A stretch of DNA of 30,287 bases from a virus. Under the pieces are notes generated by a model. That model saw only the letters and a list, made by a program, of their open reading frames with translations. It did not search any database and had not been told where the DNA came from. Position 1 is the stretch's first letter; each line of letters opens with the position of its first letter. This document shows, piece by piece, positions 23,442 through 30,287 of this stretch. The stretch is from the IMG/VR virus record IMGVR_UViG_3300031857_000950, positions 1-30,287 of that record; one strand, 5' to 3'. The position numbers and the translations under genes were made by a program.

Positions 23442-25616
23442 TTAGCCATCATTGAAGGGTCCAGGCCGAACGAATTTGCGCATCTTCCGGCGCTCGTCGG
23501 GCGCGTCGAATTCTTCCAAGGCCCGGCTTTCGGTCCACATTTTTTGAAGGGCCTTGGCCTTCCCTTTAGCCGCCTCGCTGGCGTTCAAGGCGTCGTCAAA
23601 GCCAAGCGCCTGCAGGATGGCGTAGCCGACCCATTGCTCGGAACGCGGGTCCGCCCGCCAGTTCCCGGCGGCCACAATCCGGCGTGTCTCCATAAGGTCG
23701 GACGCGGTGATGTCGGCGGTCGGGTCAGGCCATTGCCAGCGGGTGACGACGCCCACCTTGTCGCTGGGGCGCGCCGGCGCGTTGGCGTTCGCCGGCGTAT
23801 CGTTCCCCAGATCCACGGAGGCGAGGTGGAACCATGCAGCGTTAGATGAAGGCGGCGCCAGGTTGGCCTTGCCGTTGTCGGCCCGGAAGTACAGGCCCGG
23901 TTCTGTCACCCCGGCCCGCGCCGCCTCGTCGGCGCTCATGCGGTTGATGGCCCGCGCCGCACGGGCAGCCGCCAGCAAGGCGACAGCGCCGCGCCCGTCT
24001 TCGACCGTGACCTCGTTTCCGTTCGTCTTGCGGACATGATGCACAAGCTCGACGGCGCAATTCGTGGCGTCGGCTATGTGGGCCCATGCCTTCGCGACCC
24101 GTTCAATCTCGCCGTTGTCGTTTTCCGTCACGCGATGGCAGGACACAAACGGGTCGATGATGACGACGCCGATGCCGTTGGCCTTGATGGTGGCGACGAC
24201 TTGCTCGATCACGGGCGCATTGATGATTGCTCCGTCCCGCGTCTTCTCTGCGATGATGATCGGCGTCTCGCGCCCGGTGTCTACGAACAGCCGACCGACA
24301 ATCTTTTCGGGCGCCAGGCCATAGTGAAGCACGGCGGCCATTATGCGCCGGTCCATTTCCTCGCGCGGATCCTCGCCATTCCAGAACCAGACGTTCGCCC
24401 GCTCGGTGGGCGCGACGCCGAGAAGCGGGTCGCCTGACGCGATGCAGAGCGCCTCAACAACCTTCAGGGCTGTCTTGCCGACGCCGCCCGGCGCCACCGT
24501 TGTCGACACGAACTTGCGGATATAGTGCCGGTCATAAATCCACGCGCGCGGCGGGATGCTCGACGGGTCAATGTATTCAAAAGGGGTTGCTTTGATTCCG
24601 TTGGCCGCCGTCGACGCGCGGGGCGGCGTTGCGGTCAGGAAAGGCTCGCTGGCGGCAGGCTTGGGCGCCACCGGCTCTTTCCGCCCTTCCTCTGCGATCT
24701 CATGGTCCCACTTGCGCAGCGCCCGCGTCCAGTGATCTCGGAAGGCGGTAAGCCCGCGCCCTTCCCGCTCAAGCCCATCGGCGTTCGCCACGCCCTGCAG
24801 CCGCGTCTTGGTCGTGCGCTCATAATCGGCCCAAGCCCGCGCCATTTCGGTTTCCATCCCGCGCGGGTCAAGGATCGGGCATTCTCGCCAGAGCGTGATC
24901 AGCCGCGCCCAGATCAGATTGCGCATCTTCTCTTCGCGGCCATCTATCGTGGCGCCGAAAGGATCGCGTTCATTGCCTGGGGACGCCGTGCGCTGCGCGG
25001 CTGGCGACGATTGGCCGCCGCCGTGTTCTTCAATCAGCGCCTTGATCGCCTCGACCAGACGCGGCGTTGCGGTGTCTATTTCGATTTCCCAAGGCCCGCA
25101 GCCCTCCGCCCAGCGGTACGTGTCGCCGCTCATGTGAAGGGAAGGTGGAAGCATTGCAAAGCCGCCCTGGCCGCGTATGTCGACGCCTATTGCGGTGCGG
25201 CAATTCCCTATTGTGACGCCTTCCGGCAGGCGAAAGAATATCTGACGGCCGCCGCCTCCGGTGCGCTGCTTCCACGTCTCAGGCTCAATGCCGAGCGTGA
25301 CATCTGCCCACCACGCGCCCGCCTCCGGACCGTTGTAATCATCGAGGTCGATGCAAACGATGTTGCCGGACGCGGCGCCCGTGATCATGCCCATGTTCGG
25401 CCTGGCGGACGCCGGGAACCAGCGCTCGAAGACGGCGTCGCTGGCGAGGTCGGTCTGAAACTGCCGCCAGTCCGCCAGCGCCGGCCGCTTGTCGCCGCGC
25501 GTCCGCATAGGCGAGGGCGCGGGGACAACTTGCACCCCCGCGCGCCTGTACATTTCGGCCCACTCGACGGGGGCGGCGAATGCAGGGTCGAATGTCGTTT
25601 CGCTATCAAGCATCAT
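23442..25616 (-). CDS. Primase-polymerase / RepA-like helicase fusion
   Basis: 724 residues. N-terminal PrimPol domain (about 15-200): MGMITGAASGNIVCIDLDD with metal-binding acidics at 90-93, GGGRQIFFRLP near 121-131 and GVDIRGQGGFAMLPPS near 144-159. A linker follows (about 200-340). The C-terminal RecA-like ATPase (about 350-570) has Walker A APGGVGKTA (375-383), Walker B GVVIIDPF with Asp near 488 and a conserved VELVHHVRK. Such fusions synthesise primers and unwind DNA at phage and plasmid origins. The gene stops just before the iteron array. ATGATG start at 25616 follows a G-rich stretch and has a weak Shine-Dalgarno. Confidence 0.88.
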   Translation of the reverse strand: MMLDSETTFDPAFAAPVEWAEMYRRAGVQVVPAPSPMRTRGDKRPALADWRQFQTDLASDAVFERWFPASARPNMGMITGAASGNIVCIDLDDYNGPEAGAWWADVTLGIEPETWKQRTGGGGRQIFFRLPEGVTIGNCRTAIGVDIRGQGGFAMLPPSLHMSGDTYRWAEGCGPWEIEIDTATPRLVEAIKALIEEHGGGQSSPAAQRTASPGNERDPFGATIDGREEKMRNLIWARLITLWRECPILDPRGMETEMARAWADYERTTKTRLQGVANADGLEREGRGLTAFRDHWTRALRKWDHEIAEEGRKEPVAPKPAASEPFLTATPPRASTAANGIKATPFEYIDPSSIPPRAWIYDRHYIRKFVSTTVAPGGVGKTALKVVEALCIASGDPLLGVAPTERANVWFWNGEDPREEMDRRIMAAVLHYGLAPEKIVGRLFVDTGRETPIIIAEKTRDGAIINAPVIEQVVATIKANGIGVVIIDPFVSCHRVTENDNGEIERVAKAWAHIADATNCAVELVHHVRKTNGNEVTVEDGRGAVALLAAARAARAINRMSADEAARAGVTEPGLYFRADNGKANLAPPSSNAAWFHLASVDLGNDTPANANAPARPSDKVGVVTRWQWPDPTADITASDLMETRRIVAAGNWRADPRSEQWVGYAILQALGFDDALNASEAAKGKAKALQKMWTESRALEEFDAPDERRKMRKFVRPGPFNDG

Positions 25617-25638
25617 GCCCCCGCCCCCGTTGCGTCAT

Positions 25639-26310
25639 TCAACCGAAGTCTTCTTCAGCCGCCGCCATTGCCGGCGCGCGCGCTGCGGGCGGTGCGACTT
25701 GCGTCGAGCCTGTAGCGGGCGGGCGGGCGGCTGGCGCAGGAGCGGCCGGCGGCGCCTCGCCGTTGCTGCGCGGGTTCGGCCCTAGGTCTTTCGGACGCGC
25801 GACCCATGCGGCGATTGCGAACACCGGTTGGTAGTTCGTGCTTTTCTTCGCGCCCGCGCCGCTTTCGAGCGGAAGCGTGTCGGACAGCACGACAACGGGC
25901 AGCTTGCCGGGATTGGCCGTCTTGCCAGCCTCATAGGCCGTGTGCAGATCGTCCATGCCGCGCAGGAACGCGCCGGCGGCAGACGCCAGTTCGCGCACGT
26001 CGCCGCCGCATTCCGCCGACAGCTTCACGCACACGCGCAGCCCTTGCTTGTGATCGGGCGACGGCTTTGCGGGAAGCGGAGCGCCGAAGGGCGCCATTGT
26101 GAACGACGGGGCTGCGCCTGCGGCGAAGTGAATCCAGCCGATCTCAAGGTTCTCGAAATCGACAACCATTTTAAGGTTGCGCGTCACGTCGACCGGCGTG
26201 CTGACGCCATCGGCGCGATCGACGCGGAAGAACCGCCCCGCCCGCGCGTCATACTTGAGAATGGGCAGGAAGTCGCCGCCGCCGCTGCTGTAGTTCAAAC
26301 CGAGAGCCAT
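25639..26310 (-). CDS. Probable phage ssDNA-binding protein
   Basis: 223 residues from ATG at 26308-26310, with GGAG eight bases upstream. An in-frame start at 26334 adds eight residues but has no ribosome site. The folded part (about 1-150) begins MALGLNYSSGGGDFLPILKY and includes beta-rich segments; the C-terminal 60 residues are an alanine/proline-rich flexible tail ending in acidic AAAEEDFG. A beta domain with a disordered tail and acidic tip is the layout of SSB and T7 gp2.5-type proteins, and the gene is between a nuclease and the primase-helicase. No direct family match is claimed. Confidence 0.55.
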   Translation of the reverse strand: MALGLNYSSGGGDFLPILKYDARAGRFFRVDRADGVSTPVDVTRNLKMVVDFENLEIGWIHFAAGAAPSFTMAPFGAPLPAKPSPDHKQGLRVCVKLSAECGGDVRELASAAGAFLRGMDDLHTAYEAGKTANPGKLPVVVLSDTLPLESGAGAKKSTNYQPVFAIAAWVARPKDLGPNPRSNGEAPPAAPAPAARPPATGSTQVAPPAARAPAMAAAEEDFG

Positions 26311-26371
26311 TTGCTTTTCTCCATTTGCGGCCATCTAGCCGGCCGCTTGCTCTTGCCCTGCGGGCGAAGCT

Positions 26372-27124
26372 CTAAATTCCCCAAACTTCAAACGCCGCCG
26401 CTCGCGCGGTTGCATCGTTGAAATAGAAAGAGTCCGTGTCTGGCGCCGTGATGCCGACAAGCTCTTGCGGGTCGTCGGACACGGCAAGAAACCGCTGAAT
26501 TGTGAGGGCGACACGCTCAAGCGCCGCGACGTGATCGCGCGCGTTTTCGAGTTGGTAAGTCGCGATCTTTTTGGTCGAGCAGTAGGACAGACGAAGATCT
26601 GTATTGTTGCCACGGCACGCCGCATAAAGCGCCACCTGGCGCGCGTGGCCTGTCTTGATCTTCGACGGGACGGCGTGCGTCGTCTTGAGGTCGAGCAGGA
26701 TGCCGTGGTCTTCCCACTCGGCGTCAAAGTAACCGATAATAGGAACCGCCAGCCCTTCGACGTTGTGCGAGACAAGACCCTGCGTTGCTGACGGCTTGCC
26801 GTATGGCCGCAATTCAGCAAGGCCGGTCTTCACCATGCCTGCAAGGCTGGCTTCTTCCTTCTCGCGGCTTGGGTCGGTCGAGAACGCCGCGCGCTTCGCG
26901 AACGTCTTGCGCGCGACCTCTACACACTCGTCATCATCCGCGCCGTTCAACAGCCCGTGCATGATGCCGTCTTCGACCGCCGTGCCGCGATGCGCAGCGC
27001 AGCCGACCGGCGTCTTGTGCTTCAGGACTTTCTCAAGAACAAACAGCGCAGGACACGCAAGAAAGACGTTGATGCTGGACGGCGAGAGGTGTTCGATGCC
27101 GTAGCGCTCGAATGGGCTTGTCAT
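26372..27124 (-). CDS. PD-(D/E)XK exonuclease (RecB/Cas4-like)
   Basis: 250 residues from ATG at 27122-27124, coupled by a four-base overlap to the RuvC-like gene. Motifs run in the RecB-nuclease order: LSPSSINVFLACPALF near 13-28, HRGTAVEDG near 45-53, GYFDAEW with Asp at 134, LLDLKTT with D145-x-K147, and QVALYA with Gln163 and Tyr167. There are too few cysteines in the right places to support a Cas4 iron-sulphur cluster. The enzyme probably resects DNA ends for recombination or processing; the neighbouring ssDNA-binding candidate and RuvC-like resolvase support a recombination module. Confidence 0.85.
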   Translation of the reverse strand: MTSPFERYGIEHLSPSSINVFLACPALFVLEKVLKHKTPVGCAAHRGTAVEDGIMHGLLNGADDDECVEVARKTFAKRAAFSTDPSREKEEASLAGMVKTGLAELRPYGKPSATQGLVSHNVEGLAVPIIGYFDAEWEDHGILLDLKTTHAVPSKIKTGHARQVALYAACRGNNTDLRLSYCSTKKIATYQLENARDHVAALERVALTIQRFLAVSDDPQELVGITAPDTDSFYFNDATARAAAFEVWGI

Positions 27125-27606
27125 TCCGCCGCCTCCGCATTGCGCCGCACCACAACTTCTGCGCCATACTTCGCAAGCAACGCCGCCTCTGCGCGTCCGT
27201 GTGATTTCTTGAGCGCGAAGCCGTCGCACGAAGGCCACAAGATCAACGCCCGTGCGCGCGCCTGCTCTTTGTCGGCAGACAGGCCAAAGTGTTTCTTCCA
27301 CTTCTGAGGCGTGACGAAGTGCGACGGGATCTGTTGCGCGGCGACGATGCCTTGCAGCTTGCCAAACGACACGCCGAATTTGAATGTGGACGAAAGCCCC
27401 TGCTTTGGCATCGCGCCAACAAGCTCGATGATTGCGAGGTCGGGCTTTAGTTGAGCGATGCGCCGCGAGAGCGTCGTCGCGTCGAGGTGGCCGTCTGCAA
27501 TCGGCACGTCTTCGACCATGATGCGGTCCGGATATGCCGGGAAGTAAAAGGCGATTGCGCCGGAAGCGCCAGGATCAACGCCAAGGATGCAGAAGCCGTC
27601 CTTCAT
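27121..27606 (-). CDS. RuvC-like Holliday junction resolvase
   Basis: 161 residues from ATG at 27604-27606, overlapping the GcrA stop by four bases; a longer in-frame start (27699) would lie inside gcrA. RNase H fold motifs: ILGVDPGASGAIAF with Asp11, AIIELVGAMPKQG with Glu61, SFGKLQGIVAA, and HGRAEAALLAKYG with acidic residue at 140. These match the four acidic-motif layout of phage RuvC-type resolvases. It should cut branched DNA formed in replication and recombination before packaging. Confidence 0.88.
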   Translation of the reverse strand: MKDGFCILGVDPGASGAIAFYFPAYPDRIMVEDVPIADGHLDATTLSRRIAQLKPDLAIIELVGAMPKQGLSSTFKFGVSFGKLQGIVAAQQIPSHFVTPQKWKKHFGLSADKEQARARALILWPSCDGFALKKSHGRAEAALLAKYGAEVVVRRNAEAAE

Positions 27607-28076
27607 GCCGCTTGCTCCACTCTCTTGTAGGATACGCCCAGCGACAGGCGGACATGATTTGAACAATAGGAAGAATGCTTTTCGCGAATGGCGCCGCAAA
27701 AGTGAAACTCATCGCCGTCAATCGGCCAGCGGCAATGAAACTCGCGCGCTTCAGTCAACGCTACAGGGCGCGATTCCGGCAAGGGTCCGAAAGCTTCGTC
27801 TATCTTGAGAAGACGTTGCGCCCGCACCTCAAGCCTGCGCGCCTTCGCGTCGTCGGCGTGTTGCGCGAGAGCCTTCACAACTCGCTTTGCCCGCGCGGTT
27901 GCTTCCATATTCTTTCGGAACACGGGCGCTACCGGCTTGCTCATTCCAAGCCGATGCGCCTTGCCGATGCAGGCGTTGCGCGTCATGCCGATGGCGTTGG
28001 CGATCTCAGAAAACGAATGATCATTTAAGTGCATCCGCTTTAGAGTTTCGACTTTATCGTCGGTCCAGCCTGACAT
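27603..28076 (-). CDS. gcrA: GcrA-like cell-cycle regulator
   Basis: 157 residues. The N-terminal helix-turn-helix (about 1-45: SGWTDDKVETLKRM, FSEIANAIGMTRNACIGKAH, RLG) matches the GcrA DNA-binding domain. The C-terminal domain has CRWPIDGDEFHFCG and SSYCSNH, with Cys115, Cys127, Cys138 and His141, the expected sigma70-binding end. In Caulobacter GcrA is a sigma70 coactivator acting at GANTC sites methylated by CcrM. A phage copy could steer host or phage promoters in step with the cell cycle. AAGGGG lies six to seven bases before the ATG. It is embedded in the early operon, coupled to the resolvase gene. Confidence 0.9.
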   Translation of the reverse strand: MSGWTDDKVETLKRMHLNDHSFSEIANAIGMTRNACIGKAHRLGMSKPVAPVFRKNMEATARAKRVVKALAQHADDAKARRLEVRAQRLLKIDEAFGPLPESRPVALTEAREFHCRWPIDGDEFHFCGAIREKHSSYCSNHVRLSLGVSYKRVEQAA

Positions 28077-28093
28077 GTGTGTCCCCTTAGCTT

Positions 28094-28456
28094 TTATCCC
28101 GAGTGATGATCCTGCTGCCGAAGTCGGCCAATGATGTTCCGCAACGCAGCAACTTCCTGCCGATAAAAATCGGGGTCCGTGCGATCAAGACGGCGCGCAA
28201 TGGCTTCCAAACCCATGACCTCAGCATCTTTTCTTTCCTTGGCCGCCACGCGGCGTAGTTCGTCCAATTCAGCAGCCGAAACGCGAACGCGATCACTGCG
28301 TTTGGCGATGTCGGCTATGCGGTTGCGCGTCCATTCGATTGGCGATGTGCGCAGCTTGCGAAAAGCCCTCTCTTGAGCCTCTTTCTTGTATTCGCCCGGA
28401 GCGCCGACACCGGCGATCTCATCAAGCAAATAGCTGGCTTCCACCACCGAACTCAT
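28094..28456 (-). CDS. Conserved phage early protein, possible DNA-binding
   Basis: 120 residues from ATG at 28456, chosen for GGGGAG nine bases upstream; ATGs at 28492 and 28507 are also in frame. The pattern YLLDEIAGVG, AQERAFRKLRTSPIEWTRN and LDRTDPDFYRQEVAALRNII resembles small proteins of alphaproteobacterial prophages with a helical DNA-binding-like core and a C-terminal coiled coil. It is the first gene of the early leftward operon, just before gcrA. A GAGTC (GANTC) site is at 28535-28539, upstream of it, but such sites are frequent by chance. Confidence 0.65.
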   Translation of the reverse strand: MSSVVEASYLLDEIAGVGAPGEYKKEAQERAFRKLRTSPIEWTRNRIADIAKRSDRVRVSAAELDELRRVAAKERKDAEVMGLEAIARRLDRTDPDFYRQEVAALRNIIGRLRQQDHHSG

Positions 28457-28516
28457 AGGCTTACGCTCCCCTGTCTTCGTGTAATTCTGCATGGTCCCTT
28501 GCTCCATATTCGAGAC

Positions 28517-28759
28517 ATGGAGAGTGACGACGCAGAGTCAGACACAGACACACCGCACACATTCACGAGCATCGGTTTGGCGACGCGAAGGCTCGTGCAG
28601 AAACTAAGGACTCAACTCCGCATGAAAGGCCCCGACGCCGAAGCGCCGGGGAAGTCAGTCAGGGAGGAAACCGAGCAAGAGGCCCGGCAGTCGGACTTCC
28701 GGAAGGGGAAGCCCTCCGCGCCGCCGTTGAAGAACCGGCGCGAAGCTGAGAAATTGTGA
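28517..28759 (+). CDS. Small charged hypothetical protein, divergent to early operon
   Basis: 80 residues from ATG at 28517-28519. Acidic start (MESDDAESDTDTPHTF), then a basic helix (ATRRLVQKLRTQLRMKG) and a polar, highly charged tail. A CATATT (28505-28510) six bases before the ATG could be a -10 giving a leaderless mRNA; no Shine-Dalgarno is seen. It fills a gap between the Cro-membrane peptide pair and the early operon but on the other strand. Not recognised. A leftward frame over the same DNA (28612-28827) is an alternative. Confidence 0.4.
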   Translation: MESDDAESDTDTPHTFTSIGLATRRLVQKLRTQLRMKGPDAEAPGKSVREETEQEARQSDFRKGKPSAPPLKNRREAEKL

Positions 28760-28823
28760 ACCGTCGCAGCCCCCGCGACGAAGACCGGCGTGGCGCCAAT
28801 GTCCCCTAAGCGCGCCGCGCCGG

Positions 28824-28907
28824 TCACTTGCGCGCCCCCAAGATCGCGACGAGCGAAGCGCCAGCGAAGAAGGAGACAATCGCGAGGCTGATCAGTTGCG
28901 CGCTCAT
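28824..28907 (-). CDS. 27-residue single-span membrane peptide
   Basis: ATG at 28905-28907 overlaps the TGA of the Cro-like gene by four bases, so translation is probably coupled. The peptide is one hydrophobic helix (LISLAIVSFFAGASLVAILG) ending ARK. It would insert in the inner membrane. Position directly after the Cro-like gene suggests early expression on induction or infection; superinfection exclusion, membrane potential effects or a toxin-like role are guesses. It is too short for usual gene callers. Confidence 0.5.
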   Translation of the reverse strand: MSAQLISLAIVSFFAGASLVAILGARK

Positions 28908-29140
28908 TCGGCGGCCTCCGTCGCGCGTGAATTCTCCGCGTCGATGTGCGCGGCGACGAGATCGCTTTCGGTCAGCGTGCGACCGGCTGCATTGGATGCT
29001 TCGATGAGCTTGGGCCACCACCGAATAGGGATCGACTTGCGCCGCCTCATCTGGCCGGCGTGCTCAGTCGAAATGCCAAGCGCGCGGCCCAAATTCGCAG
29101 GGCCGCCGAACTCGCCAAAGATGGTTTCGATTGATCTCAT
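28904..29140 (-). CDS. Cro-like helix-turn-helix regulator (carph-isopro type)
   Basis: 78 residues from ATG at 29138-29140. FGGPANLGRALGISTEHAGQMRRRKSIPIRWWPKLIEA is the pattern of short Cro-like proteins annotated as carph-isopro domains (helix-turn-helix followed by I-P-x-x-x-W-P). It is divergent from the XRE repressor, with about 100 bases between, as cro is from cI. A GTG at 29149 overlaps the predicted -10 and is unlikely to be used. There is no Shine-Dalgarno, and the predicted transcription start falls at the ATG, so the mRNA is probably leaderless. It likely represses the repressor gene and limits early transcription. Confidence 0.8.
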   Translation of the reverse strand: MRSIETIFGEFGGPANLGRALGISTEHAGQMRRRKSIPIRWWPKLIEASNAAGRTLTESDLVAAHIDAENSRATEAAE

Positions 29141-29146
29141 GCCGCG

Positions 29147-29192
29147 CACGATACGTTACGTAGCGCCATCAGTCAAGACGCATTGTATCGCG
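29147..29192. promoter_or_regulatory. Candidate operator pair between repressor and Cro-like gene
   Basis: CACGATACGTTACGT (29147-29161, plus strand) and CGCGATACAATGCGT (29178-29192, minus strand) match at 11 of 15 positions in inverted orientation. They flank the Cro-like promoter: the first covers its -10, the second is just outside its -35. TACGTTACGTA (29152-29162) is also a perfect 11-base palindrome with an odd centre. Assignment as repressor/Cro sites is an inference. Confidence 0.4.
29148..29176 (-). promoter_or_regulatory. sigma70-type promoter for the Cro-like gene
   Basis: In leftward orientation: TTGACT (29171-29176), 17-base spacer, TATCGT (29148-29153). Transcription would begin about seven bases further, at or next to the ATG at 29140, giving a leaderless transcript. 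Five of six -35 bases match consensus and the spacing is ideal. Confidence 0.6.
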
Positions 29193-29240
29193 CCATCCGC
29201 TATCAAGCCGGAGCCTGGATTTATCAGATCGGCGGGTATT

Positions 29241-29693
29241 ATGGACGAGCCAAACGAGCGGCTACAGCAGGCCCGCACCGCAGCGGGTTTTGAAACAGCC
29301 GCAGACGCCGCCCGGCGTTTCGGATGGAAGGAGGTCACATACCGCGCCCACGAAAACAGCGGGCGCGGGATCACGCGAGCCGCCAAGGATTACGCCAAGG
29401 CGTTCGGCGTCACCCCGGAATGGCTGCTCTATGGCCGCAACAAGGGCGAAACGGCTAATGGAATAGCCCCGGAACGAGTTCAGGTCCTGGGAGAGGTGCT
29501 ATTGGGCATCGCCTGCAAGTCAGACAGCGGTTTGGCGGAGTTTGTCCAAGTGATCGTTGGGTCTCTTCAAGGGCCAATCGAACCGCCTGCAGGCGTGCCG
29601 CCTCTTGTACACTTGCGGTCTTCTCTTCATGACAAAGCACTGCAATTCGTTCGTCAAGCAAATGCGAGAACCGGGCCTCAAAACCACTCATGA
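29241..29693 (+). CDS. XRE-family phage repressor lacking a peptidase domain
   Basis: 150 residues. The N-terminal helix-turn-helix (about 6-65: RLQQARTAAGFETAADAARR, FGWKEVTYRAHENSGRG, YAKAFGVTPEWLLYG) matches C2/cI-like repressors. The rest (about 75-150) is a short helical part with no S24/LexA Ala-Gly cleavage site or Ser-Lys dyad, so RecA-driven self-cleavage is not expected. It is the only rightward regulator next to the Cro-like gene, so it is the likely lysogeny repressor. GGCGGG lies about four bases before the ATG, a weak ribosome site. Confidence 0.8.
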   Translation: MDEPNERLQQARTAAGFETAADAARRFGWKEVTYRAHENSGRGITRAAKDYAKAFGVTPEWLLYGRNKGETANGIAPERVQVLGEVLLGIACKSDSGLAEFVQVIVGSLQGPIEPPAGVPPLVHLRSSLHDKALQFVRQANARTGPQNHS

Positions 29694-29817
29694 CGTTCCC
29701 CCGCATTGCAACCCCGCTTGTGGCCGCCTAGTTTAGGTAGCTATTGCGCTCGCCGCTTCCGTCAATCCGCGTACACGGGATTTTGTATTAGGTTTCATTC
29801 ACTTACGGAGCGGCAAG

Positions 29818-30210
29818 ATGAGAATGGTTTTCGCATTTGCGTCATTCGTCGCTTTGGCCGGCTGCACTGCTGGCGGCCCGGCCCCGAGCGCCCAGACCCC
29901 GCAGGCCGCGCCTTTCACGTTGACGGCGGCGCACATGAAGACAATTCAGGCCGGGCTCAGATCGAGCCTTAAAGACCCGGATTCCGCACGGTTTGGAACC
30001 ATGCGAGCCGTCAAGGACGCCAAGGGCGACGTCATCGTCTGCGGCTACGTGAACGCCCGCAATTCATTCGGCGGCTACACGGGAGACCAACCATTCCTGG
30101 GGACGCTTAGCGAGGCGCCCGCGCTCTTTCTGGTCGCCATGTTCGGCGGGACCGATAGCGAGCGCTTCGCGGTTCGCAAGGTTTGCGGCGAGTACGGCTT
30201 GCCGGTGTAG
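29818..30210 (+). CDS. Small lipoprotein, possible lysogenic-conversion gene
   Basis: 130 residues from ATG at 29818 with GGAG about eight bases upstream. Signal peptide MRMVFAFASFVALAGC contains a lipobox (L-A-G-C), so Cys16 should be lipidated and the protein exported. The mature part includes LKDPDSARFGTM and VICGYVNARNSFGGYTGDQP, a pattern seen in small periplasmic proteins of alphaproteobacteria and their phages. It has its own terminator (30240) and lies beside the repressor, on the strand likely active in lysogeny. That context suits a gene altering the lysogen envelope, but it could be host DNA flanking the prophage. Confidence 0.75.
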   Translation: MRMVFAFASFVALAGCTAGGPAPSAQTPQAAPFTLTAAHMKTIQAGLRSSLKDPDSARFGTMRAVKDAKGDVIVCGYVNARNSFGGYTGDQPFLGTLSEAPALFLVAMFGGTDSERFAVRKVCGEYGLPV

Positions 30211-30239
30211 ATCCCGGTCCGATCAAAGCGCCGACAGAG

Positions 30240-30265
30240 CCCGCCCGCCCGGCGGGTTTTTCTTT
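30240..30265 (+). terminator. Intrinsic terminator after the lipoprotein gene
   Basis: CCCGCC (30240-30245), loop CGCCC, GGCGGG (30251-30256) and then TTTTTCTTT. A short GC stem with a strong T-run, 30 bases after the lipoprotein stop. Confidence 0.85.
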
Positions 30266-30287
30266 CGCCTTGATGCGCTACGATCTG

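Noticed and set aside
23174-23452. 92-codon leftward frame through the repeat array, starting in the primase stop
   Set aside because: It is attractive because of ATGATGG at the end of the primase gene, but it translates the DNA repeats in shifting frames, crosses the G/C palindrome and overlaps most of the start of the next gene.
24525-25715. 396-codon rightward frame
   Set aside because: Antisense to the primase-helicase gene, which has clear motifs; the translated product shows no domain.
28535-28613. Two GANTC sites (28535-28539, 28609-28613) as GcrA/CcrM control sites
   Set aside because: This pentamer class is expected about once per 256 bases by chance, so two sites prove nothing.
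28783-28825. GACCGGCG...CGCCGGTC inverted repeat as a terminator between convergent genes
   Set aside because: Eight-base arms with a 27-base loop and no T-run; in such GC-rich DNA this is weak evidence.
28612-28827. 71-codon leftward frame with an AARLGDIG segment resembling PAAR proteins
   Set aside because: Only a few residues resemble PAAR, the characteristic later motifs are absent, and it is antisense to a more plausible small gene.
29694-30287. Integrase or attachment site near the immunity region
   Set aside because: No tyrosine or serine recombinase motif and no tRNA end is visible anywhere in the window; these must lie outside, if present.

Overview
The window is most of a temperate, tailed (siphovirus-type) phage or prophage genome from an alphaproteobacterial host. 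The host call rests on a phage-encoded GcrA-type regulator (a family confined to alphaproteobacteria), GTA-like packaging genes, GC-rich codon use and non-canonical starts (GTG, TTG) behind good Shine-Dalgarno sites. No integrase, attachment site, tRNA or CRISPR array is visible. The left edge cuts through a lysis gene, so the element continues beyond the window on that side at least.

Layout, right to left, mostly leftward transcription. 29.1-30.2 kb: immunity region with a rightward XRE repressor (29241-29693), a leftward Cro-like gene with a predicted leaderless promoter, a coupled 27-residue membrane peptide, and a rightward lipoprotein with its own terminator. 21.8-28.5 kb: early/DNA-metabolism operon with a conserved phage protein, GcrA, a RuvC-like resolvase, a RecB/Cas4-like nuclease, a probable ssDNA-binding protein, a primase-helicase, an iteron-like repeat array around a G/C palindrome, a protein ending in an SSB-like DDAIPF tail, and two uncharacterised genes. 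21.6-21.8 kb: boundary with a terminator-like hairpin and a competing alternative hairpin. 11.5-21.6 kb: packaging and head genes: small zinc-ribbon-like protein, TerS, TerL, DUF4055 portal, scaffold, P22-like coat, head-tail connectors, MuF-like minor head protein, HK97 gp10-like protein, tail terminator and tail tube. 1.4-11.5 kb: tail assembly chaperone with an out-of-frame extension, tape measure, tail-tip hub proteins, J-like tip protein and a large tail spike with an SGNH-esterase-like domain. 1-1.36 kb: two cell-wall-active lysis genes.

The late genes are densely packed, with many 1-4 base start/stop overlaps implying translational coupling. The early genes would replicate and process DNA, GcrA could redirect host transcription at methylated promoters, and the late block builds a flexible tailed virion. 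The strongest non-routine signals are: (1) a tail chaperone extension with no usual start codon, pointing to a programmed -1 frameshift or CTG reinitiation; (2) the TGCTCCAGT repeat array with a G/C palindrome, a candidate replication origin; (3) an 11-bp stem that would mask the ribosome-binding site of the coat gene; (4) overlapping alternative hairpins ahead of the late genes; (5) the phage GcrA; and (6) a repressor without a cleavable C-terminal domain. I did not find a clear wholly new multi-gene system.
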